DNA of 64,000 bases from contig CAYZAK010000002.1 of assembly GCA_964476445.1 (NCBI GenBank), forward strand, positions 47,882 through 111,881, given 5' to 3'. Under the pieces are notes generated by a model, which was given only the letters and a program-made list of their open reading frames with translations, did not search any database and was not told where the DNA came from. This DNA is from CAYZAK01 sp964476445. GTDB lineage: Bacteria > CG03 > SLGR01 > JAGXOG01. Made by a program: the position numbers and the translations under genes. This document shows, in pieces, positions 19,531-28,084 of the stretch. The number at the start of each line of letters is the position of its first letter. Positions within the stretch are counted from its first letter, which is position 1.

Positions 19531-19544
19531 TGAATATGTATTCA
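19531..19544. promoter_or_regulatory. Operator palindrome of the TetR operon
   Basis: TGAATA-TG-TATTCA is a perfect 6-bp inverted repeat with a 2-bp centre. It touches the -10 box of the minus-strand promoter and lies 20 nt upstream of the tetR start. Its position suits repression by TetR, which is inferred and not shown. Confidence 0.6.
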
Positions 19545-19572
19545 TAATAGTACAGTTTAATTGAAAAGTCAA
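19544..19572 (-). promoter_or_regulatory. Promoter of the TetR-LolA-ABC operon
   Basis: Minus-strand TTGACT (19572-19567), a 17-nt spacer and TATTAT (19549-19544) form a near-consensus promoter overlapping the operator palindrome. Confidence 0.75.
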
Positions 19573-19597
19573 ATAAATAGGCACTTGACCCGAAAAT

Positions 19598-19612
19598 CTG
19601 TACCAGTAGGTG
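19598..19612 (+). repeat. Palindromic micro-insertion, copy A (IS left end)
   Basis: CTGTACCAGTAGGTG matches the reverse complement of copy B except for a 2-nt deletion. It interrupts the left terminal repeat of the IS. Confidence 0.5.
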
Positions 19613-19679
19613 TTGTGGGATTTACAACCTCTTAGGAATTAAATAAGATGGAAAAAAGGAGGTTGTTTTTATGGCGAAG

Positions 19680-19698
19680 CACCAGTACTGGTACAGTG
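19680..19698 (+). repeat. Palindromic micro-insertion, copy B
   Basis: CACCAGTACTGGTACAGTG (19 nt) contains the perfect palindrome ACCAGTACTGGT. It separates ATG GCG AAG from AGA TAT TCA, and dropping it restores the transposase start. Confidence 0.7.
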
Positions 19699-20064
19699 AG
19701 ATATTCACCACGATTTAAGTTTCAAGTTGTAATGGAAGCCACAACAAAATCGAAGAAAGTGGTACAGGTTGCCCGGGCTTATGACGTACATCCAAATACG
19801 GTTAGGAACTGGATAAATGAGTTCCGAGAAAAAGTAGCCATAGAAGATAAGGCAAAAGATAAATACGGGTTAAATTTGGCCTGTGAAGCCGTAGAACTTT
19901 CTAAAGCTACGTGGTATTACCATAAAAATCAAAAGGTGGACTATGAAGAAAAATATAATTATTTGAAACCGATAATTGAGGAAATTATCAGAGAATTTTC
20001 ATAATATGGTTATCCGCGGATTAAGTCGGAATTACAGGATGAATACGGTTTGGTAATAAACCAT

Positions 20065-20083
20065 CACCTGTATCGGTACGATG
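20065..20083 (+). repeat. Palindromic micro-insertion, copy C
   Basis: CTGTATCGGTACGATGA is nearly the same as copy E, with one substitution and one deletion. It sits between the codons for NH and KVL of the expected NHKKVLRFL stretch. Its edges are uncertain by a few bases. Confidence 0.55.
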
Positions 20084-20092
20084 AAAGTCCTT

Positions 20093-20120
20093 TTCACGTG
20101 CCAGACCGCAGTACTGGTGA
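20093..20120 (+). repeat. Palindromic micro-insertion, copy D (expanded)
   Basis: This 28-nt insertion begins TTCACGTGCCAG and ends CAGTACTGGTGA, the same arms as the other copies with about 9 extra bases in the middle. Dropping it joins KVL to RFLNLWDLKIMR. Confidence 0.55.
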
Positions 20121-20318
20121 AGATTTCTTAATCTCTGGGACCTGAAGATTATGCGAGCAGTCAGGAAAAACAAGAAAAGCGCCGTCAAAAAAGCCATAGA
20201 AACCGCGGGTTCCGAGATTAACCTGGTGAAGAAATTAGATAATATCGGGCTCTTTGAAGTATCATACACGGATTTTACGAGAATAATATATGACAACGGA
20301 AATAAAAGCGCCTGGTTC

Positions 20319-20337
20319 ACTGTATCAGTACTGATGA
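20319..20337 (+). repeat. Palindromic micro-insertion, copy E
   Basis: ACTGTATCAGTACTGATGA (19 nt) contains the perfect palindrome ATCAGTACTGAT. Its reverse complement matches copy B except for paired changes that keep the palindrome. Dropping it gives SAWFIPIIGHRSKM, matching the IS3 consensus around FIPVI. Confidence 0.7.
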
Positions 20338-20616
20338 ATACCCATTATCGGCCATAGGTCCAAGATGATTTATGGATGGTCGTTGGGGCCTCAAGCTGAT
20401 ACTAAAATCGCATTAAAATCACTCGATATGACAATAGAAACCTTTGAAAATATGGTAATATCTTATGAGGGAATGATTTTGCATCAAGACCAGGGTTCTG
20501 TTTTTACAGGAAGCCGGTGGATAGAGGAGTTATTACTAAAAAATAAGATTCGCTTGTCATATACCGAAAATGGCGCGAGAGATAATCCGGAGATGGAATC
20601 GTTTAACAGCCATTTC

Positions 20617-20634
20617 ACACTGTGCCAGTACGGT
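20617..20634 (+). repeat. Palindromic micro-insertion, copy F
   Basis: ACACTGTGCCAGTACGGT (18 nt, in frame) adds six residues after NSHF. Dropping it gives NSHFECPNKSLF, the normal spacing of the IS3 family here. Confidence 0.6.
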
Positions 20635-20924
20635 GAATGTCCGAATAAATCGTTGTTTTTGGAGGCCGACGATTTAACCGAGCTAAAAGAAATTATTAAA
20701 GAACGGGTGGTTTACTGGAATGAAAAAAGGCGGCATTCCATTTTGGATACTAAAAGGCCGATGGAATATGTGAAGGAAAGGAGAGGTTTGAAAATCGATG
20801 AATTTAAGACGACAGTTTAAACAAAATTATTCATTGGAAACTCACAACAAAACAAGTTTAAGTGGTACAACTTTTGGGTATAAGCGCGATATTAAAAATT
20901 AGGAACTAAACCAATGTGCTGATA

Positions 20925-20953
20925 TTGATATAAGGTATTTAATTTATTATCAT
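20925..20953 (+). promoter_or_regulatory. Probable promoter of the pan-nad operon
   Basis: TTGATA, a 17-nt spacer and TATCAT lie about 65 nt upstream of panB, just outside the IS right end. Apart from this the 135 nt between the IS and panB show nothing recognisable. Confidence 0.5.
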
Positions 20954-21018
20954 TAAAAATTAGAAGATATACAATGTATTATGTATTTAAGGAAAAAAAT
21001 TTAAACTAGGAGAGAAAA

Positions 21019-21816
21019 ATGGAAAAAATTACTACCGATATTTTAAAGAAAAAAAAGGAGAACGGCGAAAAGATCACCGCCTTAACCTGTTATAACTATT
21101 GGATGGGTCGGATTATGAAAGATGTGGATATTGATCTTATTCTGGTGGGGGATTCACTGGGTATGGTGGAGCTGGGGTATGAAAACACCCTTCCGGTTAC
21201 CATAGATGAGATGGTCCACCATACAAAAGCGGTTAAAAGATCCGATCCCCGGGCTTTTTTAGTAGCGGATATGCCTTTTTTGAGTTTTAATCTGGAAAAA
21301 ACAGAAGCTCTCTCTAATGCCGGACGGTTGATTAAAGAAGGGGGGGCCCAGGCGGTAAAGATAGAAGGGGGAAAAGAAGTGGCTTCAACGGCAAAACATA
21401 TCGTAAATAATAATATTCCGGTGATGGGCCACCTGGGTTTGACCCCCCAGGCGGTACATAAGATGGGAGGGTTTAAAGTTCAGGGGAAAACCGAACCGGA
21501 GGCTACTAAACTAATAACCGACGCCAAAGTCCTCGAGGGCGCGGGAGTGTTCTCAATTGTGCTTGAAGGTATACCGGCCGATCTGGCAGCCAGGGTAACC
21601 GAAAAAGTATCAGTACCCACCATAGGAATAGGAGCGGGTGCAGATTGTGACGGCCAGATTTTGGTAGTTAACGACCTTTTGGGTATGGATCTGAGTTTTA
21701 AACCTAAGTTTGTCCGCCAGTACGCTAGCTTGGAAGAGACAATAAAAAATTCGTTTAAAAATTATATTAAAGACGTTAAAAAGGGAGAATTTCCTTCCAA
21801 AGAGGAGATATACTGA
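21019..21816 (+). CDS. panB: 3-methyl-2-oxobutanoate hydroxymethyltransferase
   Basis: The protein has 265 residues, the usual PanB size. Diagnostic motifs include LTCYNYWMGRIM, ILVGDSLGMVELGY (metal ligand Asp), VADMPF, IKIEGG-type AVKIEGG and GHLGLTPQ. It transfers a hydroxymethyl group from methylene-tetrahydrofolate to ketoisovalerate, making ketopantoate for coenzyme A. It has an AGGAGAG ribosome site, and panC follows after 2 nt. No panD or panE is in this window. Confidence 0.97.
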   Translation: MEKITTDILKKKKENGEKITALTCYNYWMGRIMKDVDIDLILVGDSLGMVELGYENTLPVTIDEMVHHTKAVKRSDPRAFLVADMPFLSFNLEKTEALSNAGRLIKEGGAQAVKIEGGKEVASTAKHIVNNNIPVMGHLGLTPQAVHKMGGFKVQGKTEPEATKLITDAKVLEGAGVFSIVLEGIPADLAARVTEKVSVPTIGIGAGADCDGQILVVNDLLGMDLSFKPKFVRQYASLEETIKNSFKNYIKDVKKGEFPSKEEIY

Positions 21817-21818
21817 CG

Positions 21819-22670
21819 ATGAAAATTTTATCCGATCCCCTTCAGGTTCAGAATATGTCGGATATTTTCAGGAAAAAAGGTCTTAAGGTGGGGCTGGTAC
21901 CCACCATGGGAGCTTTACACATAGCTCATGAATCTTTAATTAAAAAGGCCCGCCTGGAAAATGACCGGGTAATAGTAACTGTTTTTGTCAATCCCCCCCA
22001 GTTCGGGCCGGGTGAAGATTTGGATTCCTACCCCATAAATTTGGCTACGGATAAAAAAATATGCGATAGGAACGGTGCGGACATTATTTTTAATCCTAAA
22101 AATAGAGATATGTACAAAAACAATCATTCCACGGTAGTTAAAGTAAAGGATTTAATTTCCACCATGTGCGGGGCCAAAAGGCCGGGGCACTTTGAAGGAG
22201 TGGCCACTGTGGTTTCAAAATTATTTAACATTGCCAAACCCCACCGGGCCTATTTTGGACAGAAAGATTATCAGCAGTTAAAAGTTATTCAGAGAATGGT
22301 CAGGGATCTGAATTTTGATGTTGATGTAATAATGTGTCCGATAGTTAGGGAAGATGACGGACTTGCGGTTTCCTCGAGAAACAGGTATCTGGACGCGAAC
22401 CAGCGTCGTCAGGCCCCTCATTTGTACAAAGCTCTGACGGGAGCCAAAAAGATGGTTTTAAACGGAGTAGATATTAAAAATATAAGGAACCGGTTGAAAA
22501 AATATATTGAAAATAATATTCCGTCCGGGATAATTGACTACGCAAACCTGTATGACGCCCGTACTTTAAAAGTCGCTTACGGACTGGACGAAGATTTAGT
22601 CGCCGCCGCTGCCGTATGGTTGGGGAAAGCCAGATTGATTGATAATGTGTATATAAAAGTAAAGAAATAA
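21819..22670 (+). CDS. panC: Pantothenate synthetase
   Basis: The protein has 283 residues. The adenylation motifs are PTMGALHIAHESLI (HIGH-like), VFVNPPQFGPGEDLDSYP, FEGVATVVSKLFNI, GQKDYQQLKVI and the KMSKS-like region SSRNRYL. It joins pantoate and beta-alanine using ATP. It is co-transcribed with panB. The beta-alanine source is not visible. Confidence 0.97.
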   Translation: MKILSDPLQVQNMSDIFRKKGLKVGLVPTMGALHIAHESLIKKARLENDRVIVTVFVNPPQFGPGEDLDSYPINLATDKKICDRNGADIIFNPKNRDMYKNNHSTVVKVKDLISTMCGAKRPGHFEGVATVVSKLFNIAKPHRAYFGQKDYQQLKVIQRMVRDLNFDVDVIMCPIVREDDGLAVSSRNRYLDANQRRQAPHLYKALTGAKKMVLNGVDIKNIRNRLKKYIENNIPSGIIDYANLYDARTLKVAYGLDEDLVAAAAVWLGKARLIDNVYIKVKK

Positions 22671-22676
22671 TTAAAA

Positions 22677-23579
22677 ATGAGTAAATTGACTAAGCAGATA
22701 AGAGAAAAGTTAAAAAAGATTAACGGGGTTCTGCTTGTACATAACTATCAGCTGCCCAAAATACAGGATATCGCCGATTACACCGGTGATTCTTTAGGGT
22801 TGTCCAGGCAGGCCGCTTCAACAAAGGCGGAAGTTATTATTTTTTGCGGGGTGGATTTCATGGCCCAGACAGCCAAAATTTTATCGCCTAAAAAAAAGGT
22901 AATACTTCCCGTAAAAGACGCCACCTGCCCCATGGCGGAAATGATTACCCCGGAAGATTTAAAAAAATTTAAACAGGAGCATCCCGGAACTCCGGTAGTC
23001 AGTTATGTAAATACCACCGCCCGTATAAAAGCAGAAAGCGATATCTGCTGTACTTCCTCCAACGCTGTTAAGGTGGTAAAATCTCTCGATTCAAAAGAGA
23101 TAATTTTTACTCCGGATAAAAATCTGGCCGATTACGTAAGAAAAAATACGGATAAAAAGATAATATCCTGGAACGGGTTCTGTCCCGTTCACCACGGCAT
23201 AACTCCCCGGATGGTCCGGGAAATAAAATCCAAATATCCCGAGGCCATGTTTATGGCCCATCCGGAATGCCGGCCCGAAGTACTTAAAATGGCCGATCAT
23301 ATAGCTTCTACGGGGGGGATGTTCGATGCGGCCCGGGAGACCAAAAAAAAGAAAATTATAGTAGGAACCGAAGAGGGAATGCTGTATCCCCTTAAAAAAC
23401 AGTTCCCCGGTAAAGAATTTATAACTTTCCGAAATCGCCCGGTCTGTAAAAATATGAAGAAAAACACTCTTCGTGATGTAAAAAGTAGCATAGACAGCCT
23501 TAAACCTCAGATAACTATAGATGATACAGTGATAGAAAAAGCAGCCCGGGCTTTAGACCGGATGTTGAGCATAGGGTAA
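22677..23579 (+). CDS. nadA: Quinolinate synthase A
   Basis: The protein has 300 residues. The three cysteines that bind the [4Fe-4S] cluster are in IIFCGVDFMAQTAK, the SDICCTSSNA region and WNGFCPVHHGI-like context, and HPECRPEV is also present. It condenses iminoaspartate with dihydroxyacetone phosphate to quinolinate. Its stop overlaps the nadB start by 1 nt. The oxygen-sensitive cluster suits an anaerobe. nadC is not in view. Confidence 0.96.
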   Translation: MSKLTKQIREKLKKINGVLLVHNYQLPKIQDIADYTGDSLGLSRQAASTKAEVIIFCGVDFMAQTAKILSPKKKVILPVKDATCPMAEMITPEDLKKFKQEHPGTPVVSYVNTTARIKAESDICCTSSNAVKVVKSLDSKEIIFTPDKNLADYVRKNTDKKIISWNGFCPVHHGITPRMVREIKSKYPEAMFMAHPECRPEVLKMADHIASTGGMFDAARETKKKKIIVGTEEGMLYPLKKQFPGKEFITFRNRPVCKNMKKNTLRDVKSSIDSLKPQITIDDTVIEKAARALDRMLSIG

Positions 23580-25150
23580 TGGATAAGAATGAATATATAG
23601 AGACCGATGTTCTTATTATAGGTAGCGGGGTGGCCGGTTTATCTTTAGCCCTTTATCTAAAAGACCGGTTGAATGTCGTTGTAGTAACCAAATCTTTCCC
23701 CAAAGAATCCTCTTCGGCAAAAGCCCAGGGGGGTATTGCCTGCGTTACGGGAAGTGACGATTCCTTTAATGAACATATAAAAGATACCCTTGAGGCCGGT
23801 GACGGGCTCTGTGAGGATAAAATTGTAGAAAAAGTAATAACCGAAGCGCCGGACAGGATAGATGATCTTAAAAAATTCGGGGTAAAATTTACCGGCGGAA
23901 ATTCTGAACCGGAGTTGGGCAGGGAAGGGGGCCATTCTAAAAGACGAATTCTTCATCACGGGGATAAAACCGGCGAGGAAGTTGAGAATAAATTATTTAA
24001 AAAAGTTAAGGCTCTTAAAAACACAACCGTAATCTCCCATCATACGGCAGTCAATATCATAAAAGAGGGTTCTCAATGCGCCGGGGCCTATGTGCTTGAC
24101 AACGAAACTCTTAAGGTGAAGAGGTTCCTGGCGAAGATAACCGTACTGGCCACCGGGGGTTGTGGAAAAGTTTACAAGTACACTTCCAATCCCAATATAG
24201 CCACCGGCGACGGCATAGCCATGGCCTACCGGGCCGGGGCCCGTATAGCCAATATGGAGTTTATTCAGTTTCACCCCACCTGTCTTTATTCTACCCGGGA
24301 ACCCGTATTTTTAATAACTGAGGCAATGAGGGGGGAAGGAGCGGTGCTTCTGGATGCCGCCGGCCAGGAGTTTATGAAAAAATACGATAGCCGCGGCGAA
24401 CTGGCCCCCAGGGATGTAGTGGCCAGAGCTATTGACCGGGAAATGAAAAAATCAGGTGTAAAACATCTTTATCTGGATATACATTCCCGAAGGTCCGCTG
24501 ATTTTATTAAAAAAAGATTTCCAACAATATATAAAAAATTAAAGGGACTGGATATAGATATAACCAGAGAAAACATTCCCGTTGTCCCGGCGGCCCATTA
24601 CTGCTGCGGGGGAGTAGAAATTGACGAACGGGGCCGTTCAAGCATAGATAATCTTCTGGTCAGCGGGGAGAGCTCGCATACGGGTTTACACGGCGCCAAC
24701 CGTTTGGCGTCCAATTCCCTTCTAGAAGCCGTGGTATACAGTTACAATACCGCCCGGCATATACTAGATGTTATAGAAGAAAAAAAACTATTGTCCGCCG
24801 ATCCATGGAAATACACCGGGAAAACCCCACCTAAAGAACAGGTGTTTATAGAACACAACTGGATGTCGGTCAGGGTGCTGATGTGGAATTATCTGGGAGT
24901 GGTCCGTTCTGACAGAAGATTAGAGGAAGCTCTTAAACGATTAAAACTAATTAAAAACGAAGTGGATTACCATTACTGGAATTATTTAATAACCCCGGAC
25001 ATGGTGGAATTACGGAATTTGGTGGAAGCTGCTAAAATAATAATAGAGAGCGCCCGACTCAGAAAAGAGAGCCGGGGACTTCACTACAATATAGATTATC
25101 CTCAAAAAAAGAAAGAGTTTCTGTCCAACACCTATACAATTAAAAAATAA
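23579..25150 (+). CDS. nadB: L-aspartate oxidase
   Basis: The protein has 523 residues. The FAD dinucleotide fold is VLIIGSGVAGLSLALYL, followed by AKAQGGIACV, EFIQFHPTCLY, APRDVVARAI and SSHTGLHGANRLASNSLLE, all typical of NadB rather than succinate dehydrogenase. It oxidises aspartate to iminoaspartate for NadA. The translational overlap with nadA fits channelling of the unstable intermediate. In an anaerobe fumarate is a likely electron acceptor, which is inference. Confidence 0.96.
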   Translation: MDKNEYIETDVLIIGSGVAGLSLALYLKDRLNVVVVTKSFPKESSSAKAQGGIACVTGSDDSFNEHIKDTLEAGDGLCEDKIVEKVITEAPDRIDDLKKFGVKFTGGNSEPELGREGGHSKRRILHHGDKTGEEVENKLFKKVKALKNTTVISHHTAVNIIKEGSQCAGAYVLDNETLKVKRFLAKITVLATGGCGKVYKYTSNPNIATGDGIAMAYRAGARIANMEFIQFHPTCLYSTREPVFLITEAMRGEGAVLLDAAGQEFMKKYDSRGELAPRDVVARAIDREMKKSGVKHLYLDIHSRRSADFIKKRFPTIYKKLKGLDIDITRENIPVVPAAHYCCGGVEIDERGRSSIDNLLVSGESSHTGLHGANRLASNSLLEAVVYSYNTARHILDVIEEKKLLSADPWKYTGKTPPKEQVFIEHNWMSVRVLMWNYLGVVRSDRRLEEALKRLKLIKNEVDYHYWNYLITPDMVELRNLVEAAKIIIESARLRKESRGLHYNIDYPQKKKEFLSNTYTIKK

Positions 25151-25186
25151 AAGTTATAATAATCAGAAAGTTAAATATACCTGACA

Positions 25187-28084
25187 ATGAATAAAAAAAC
25201 AGATACAAAAAAATATATAGATATAAGAGGGGCCAGCGAACATAACCTGAAAGGGATAGATATAAAATTGCCCCGGAACCGGTTTATAGTGGTAACCGGG
25301 GTATCGGGCAGCGGAAAATCTTCACTGGCCTTTGATACCCTGTACGCCGAAGGTCAGAGACGATATGTGGAGTCTCTCTCCTCTTACGCCCGCCAGTTTT
25401 TGGGTCAGAAAAAAAAACCGCGGGTTGATTCCATAACCGGCATTCCCCCGGCGGTGGCCATCCAGCAGAAAGGGCCCGGTTACAATCCCCGGTCCACAGT
25501 GGGCACGTTAACTGAAATATACGATTACCTCCGTCTGCTTTTTGCCCGGATCGGTAAGGTGCACTGTCCGGAGTGCGGCAGAAAAATAGAATCCCAGAGC
25601 ATAGATGAAATTGTGGGGCAGATTATTGAGAAAAGAAAAGGCCGGAAGGTGACTGTATTAGCTCCGGTGGTCAGGGGTCGCAAGGGCAAGTACAGGGAGC
25701 TTTTTGACCGCCTCAGTAGCGAAGGTTTTGTCAAAGTTAAAATTGACGGTAAAAAATACTCCTTAGAAGAAGAGATTGATCTTGACGGGAGAAAAAACCA
25801 TAACATCGGGGTGGTTGTTGACAGACTTGAAATTACCGGGAGCGAGTTTAATGAAGAGCGTTTCCGGGATTCGGTTGAAATAGCCATGAAAAAGACCGGG
25901 GGAACACTTGAAATTGAAACCGGCCAAAATGACGGGACTAAAAAAGAAGTTTTTTCAAGCCATTACGCCTGTCCGGTGTGTGAAATAAGCGTGGGCAAGA
26001 TGGAACCCAGAAACTTTTCCTTTAATTCGCCTTACGGGGCCTGCGAAGATTGTTCGGGGTTGGGAATAAAGCTGGAGGTGGATCCCGACCTGGTGGTTCC
26101 CGACAGAAATATATCCTTAAATAAGGGGGCTATAGTTCCCTGGTCCGATCCCATTACCAACCGCCGGCACCGGTGGAAAAGAGCGGCCCGTAAATACAGA
26201 ACCCAGATGATACATACCATTGCCCGGGAACTGGATTTTAATTTGGACAACCCGTTTAATAAATTACCTGAAAAGGTACAGAAAATTCTTCTTTTTGGAT
26301 CAGACAGGGAGTTTGAATTTAATTTACAGAGGGGTTCCCGGCAATATACCAAAAAAACTCAATTTGAAGGAGCTGTGGAAGTTCTTACCCGCAGGCATCT
26401 ACAGACCGATTCCGATTACGTCAGAAAACAAATTCAGGAAAAGTACATGAGGGAAGCCCGTTGTCCGGGCTGCCGGGGTACCAGGTTAAAAAAAGAGTCT
26501 CTGGCCGTGACGGTTGATGAAAAAAATATAGCCGAACTGGTGGACTTGCCGGTAAAAAGACTGGTGAGCTTTTTTGATAACATAAAGTTAGAAGGTTTTG
26601 AAAAAACGGTTGGAGATAAAATTTTAGAAGAGTTACATTCCCGGACAAAATTTTTAGTGGATGTGGGGGTGGACTATATCTCTTTAAACCGCAAGGCCAA
26701 TACCCTCTCCTCGGGAGAAAATGAGAGGATAAGGCTGGCCACCCAGATAGGTTCTTCTTTAGTGGGGGTGGCCTATATAATGGATGAACCGACTGTGGGA
26801 CTGCACGCCAGGGATACCAGGCGGTTGTTGAAATCCCTTAAAAATTTACAAAAGTTGGGAAATACCGTCCTGGTGGTAGAGCATGACGACAAGACCATAA
26901 AAATTGCCGATTACGTGCTGGATCTGGGTCCGGGCGCCGGTGTACACGGTGGTGAAGTGGTATATTCCGGGCCCAAATCTGAATTTAAAAATTGCGAAAA
27001 TTCTCTTACCGCCGGTTATTTTACCGGCAAAAAAAGAGTACCGGTTCCCCAAAAAAGAAGAACTTCAACCGGAAAAAGCATTGAGCTGACCGGCTGCAGT
27101 CAGTTTAATTTAAAAAATATTGACGTAGAATTTAAAACCGGGGTATTTAATTGTGTCACCGGGGTCTCCGGCTCGGGTAAGAGCACTCTGGTAGAAGAAA
27201 TACTGTACAAAGCTATGAAAATAAAACTTTATTCCAATACCGATGTTCGTCCGGGAAATTTTGATAAAATCCGGGTGCCCGATTATTTTAAAAAAGTTAT
27301 CAATATCGATCAGACTCCTATCGGCAGGACTCCCCGGTCCAACCCGGCTACCTATACCAAAGTGTTTACTCCTATAAGAGAGCTTTTTGCCGGGTTGCCC
27401 ATGAGTAAAGCAAGAGGCTATGGTAAAGGCCGGTTCTCTTTTAATGTAAAAGAGGGTACCTGTTCTAAATGCCGGGGTCAGGGACAGATAAAGCTGGAGA
27501 TGCAGTTTTTGCCCGATATTTATGTTACCTGCGAGGCCTGCAACGGCCAGAAGTACACCGCCGGCACCCTGGAAGTTAAGTACAAGGGTAAAAATATTTA
27601 CGAGGTACTGGAAATGACCGTCGAAGAGGCCGCCGAATTTTTTTCCAGTTTTAACCGGATTACAAAAATTCTTAACACCCTTAACAACGTGGGGTTGGGT
27701 TATGTAAAACTGGGACAGCCCTCAACTACCTTATCCGGTGGAGAGGCCCAGAGAATAAAGCTGGCCAGGGAACTGGCCAAAAGAAGCCGAGGGGACACCC
27801 TGTATATACTGGATGAACCTACCACCGGTCTACATCCGGACGATATTAGATACTTACTTTCCGTTCTTCATTCCCTGGTGGACAAGGGAAACACCGTAGT
27901 CCTGATAGAACATAATATGGATGTAATAAAAAATGCGGACTGGATAGTTGATCTGGGACCGGAAGGCGGTGATGGCGGCGGAGAAGTGGTTGTTTGCGGA
28001 AAGCCCTCAAAGTTGATAAAATGCAAAGATAGTTATACAGGAAAATTTTTAGAAACATATTTAACCCCTAATGAAAATATTTAA
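25187..28084 (+). CDS. uvrA: Excinuclease ABC subunit A
   Basis: The protein has 965 residues, a little over the usual 940. It has two ABC ATPase halves with Walker A motifs GVSGSGKSS and GVSGSGKST, signatures TLSSGENERIRLA and TLSGGEAQRIKLA, and zinc modules (CPVC/CEDC and CSKC/CEAC) plus an HCPECGRK module. It recognises DNA lesions for UvrB/UvrC repair. Its 3' end overlaps the TPR gene by 14 nt. Confidence 0.98.
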   Translation: MNKKTDTKKYIDIRGASEHNLKGIDIKLPRNRFIVVTGVSGSGKSSLAFDTLYAEGQRRYVESLSSYARQFLGQKKKPRVDSITGIPPAVAIQQKGPGYNPRSTVGTLTEIYDYLRLLFARIGKVHCPECGRKIESQSIDEIVGQIIEKRKGRKVTVLAPVVRGRKGKYRELFDRLSSEGFVKVKIDGKKYSLEEEIDLDGRKNHNIGVVVDRLEITGSEFNEERFRDSVEIAMKKTGGTLEIETGQNDGTKKEVFSSHYACPVCEISVGKMEPRNFSFNSPYGACEDCSGLGIKLEVDPDLVVPDRNISLNKGAIVPWSDPITNRRHRWKRAARKYRTQMIHTIARELDFNLDNPFNKLPEKVQKILLFGSDREFEFNLQRGSRQYTKKTQFEGAVEVLTRRHLQTDSDYVRKQIQEKYMREARCPGCRGTRLKKESLAVTVDEKNIAELVDLPVKRLVSFFDNIKLEGFEKTVGDKILEELHSRTKFLVDVGVDYISLNRKANTLSSGENERIRLATQIGSSLVGVAYIMDEPTVGLHARDTRRLLKSLKNLQKLGNTVLVVEHDDKTIKIADYVLDLGPGAGVHGGEVVYSGPKSEFKNCENSLTAGYFTGKKRVPVPQKRRTSTGKSIELTGCSQFNLKNIDVEFKTGVFNCVTGVSGSGKSTLVEEILYKAMKIKLYSNTDVRPGNFDKIRVPDYFKKVINIDQTPIGRTPRSNPATYTKVFTPIRELFAGLPMSKARGYGKGRFSFNVKEGTCSKCRGQGQIKLEMQFLPDIYVTCEACNGQKYTAGTLEVKYKGKNIYEVLEMTVEEAAEFFSSFNRITKILNTLNNVGLGYVKLGQPSTTLSGGEAQRIKLARELAKRSRGDTLYILDEPTTGLHPDDIRYLLSVLHSLVDKGNTVVLIEHNMDVIKNADWIVDLGPEGGDGGGEVVVCGKPSKLIKCKDSYTGKFLETYLTPNENI

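Larger units (their letters stand above)
19671..20820 (+). pseudogene. IS3-family DDE transposase, broken by micro-insertions and a stop
   Basis: An AAGGAGG site precedes an ATG at 19671. If 19 nt (19680-19698) are dropped, the frame reads MAKRYSPRFKFQVVMEA, a normal IS3 OrfA start with its helix-turn-helix (VARAYDVHPNTVRNW). It then passes directly into OrfB-like sequence (YGLNLACEAVELSKATWYYH), so the usual linker appears to be missing. A TAA at 20002 stands where Glu is expected before YGYPRIKSEL. Further insertions near 20065-20120, at 20319-20337 and at 20617-20634 break or lengthen the frame. The catalytic DDE residues remain: Asp in SYTDFTRII, Asp in HQDQGSVFTG and Glu in NPEMESFN. It cannot be active as it stands unless the insertions are bypassed. 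Confidence 0.85.
19586..20883 (+). mobile_element. Degenerate IS3-family insertion sequence
   Basis: Imperfect inverted ends frame a transposase: left ACCCGAAAAT and right (reverse complement) ACCCAAAAGTTGTACC. Removing the extra motif at 19598-19612 brings the left end closer to the right one. No clear target duplication is visible, so the outer limits are approximate. The element splits no obvious gene and lies between the TetR operon promoter and panB. Confidence 0.75.
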
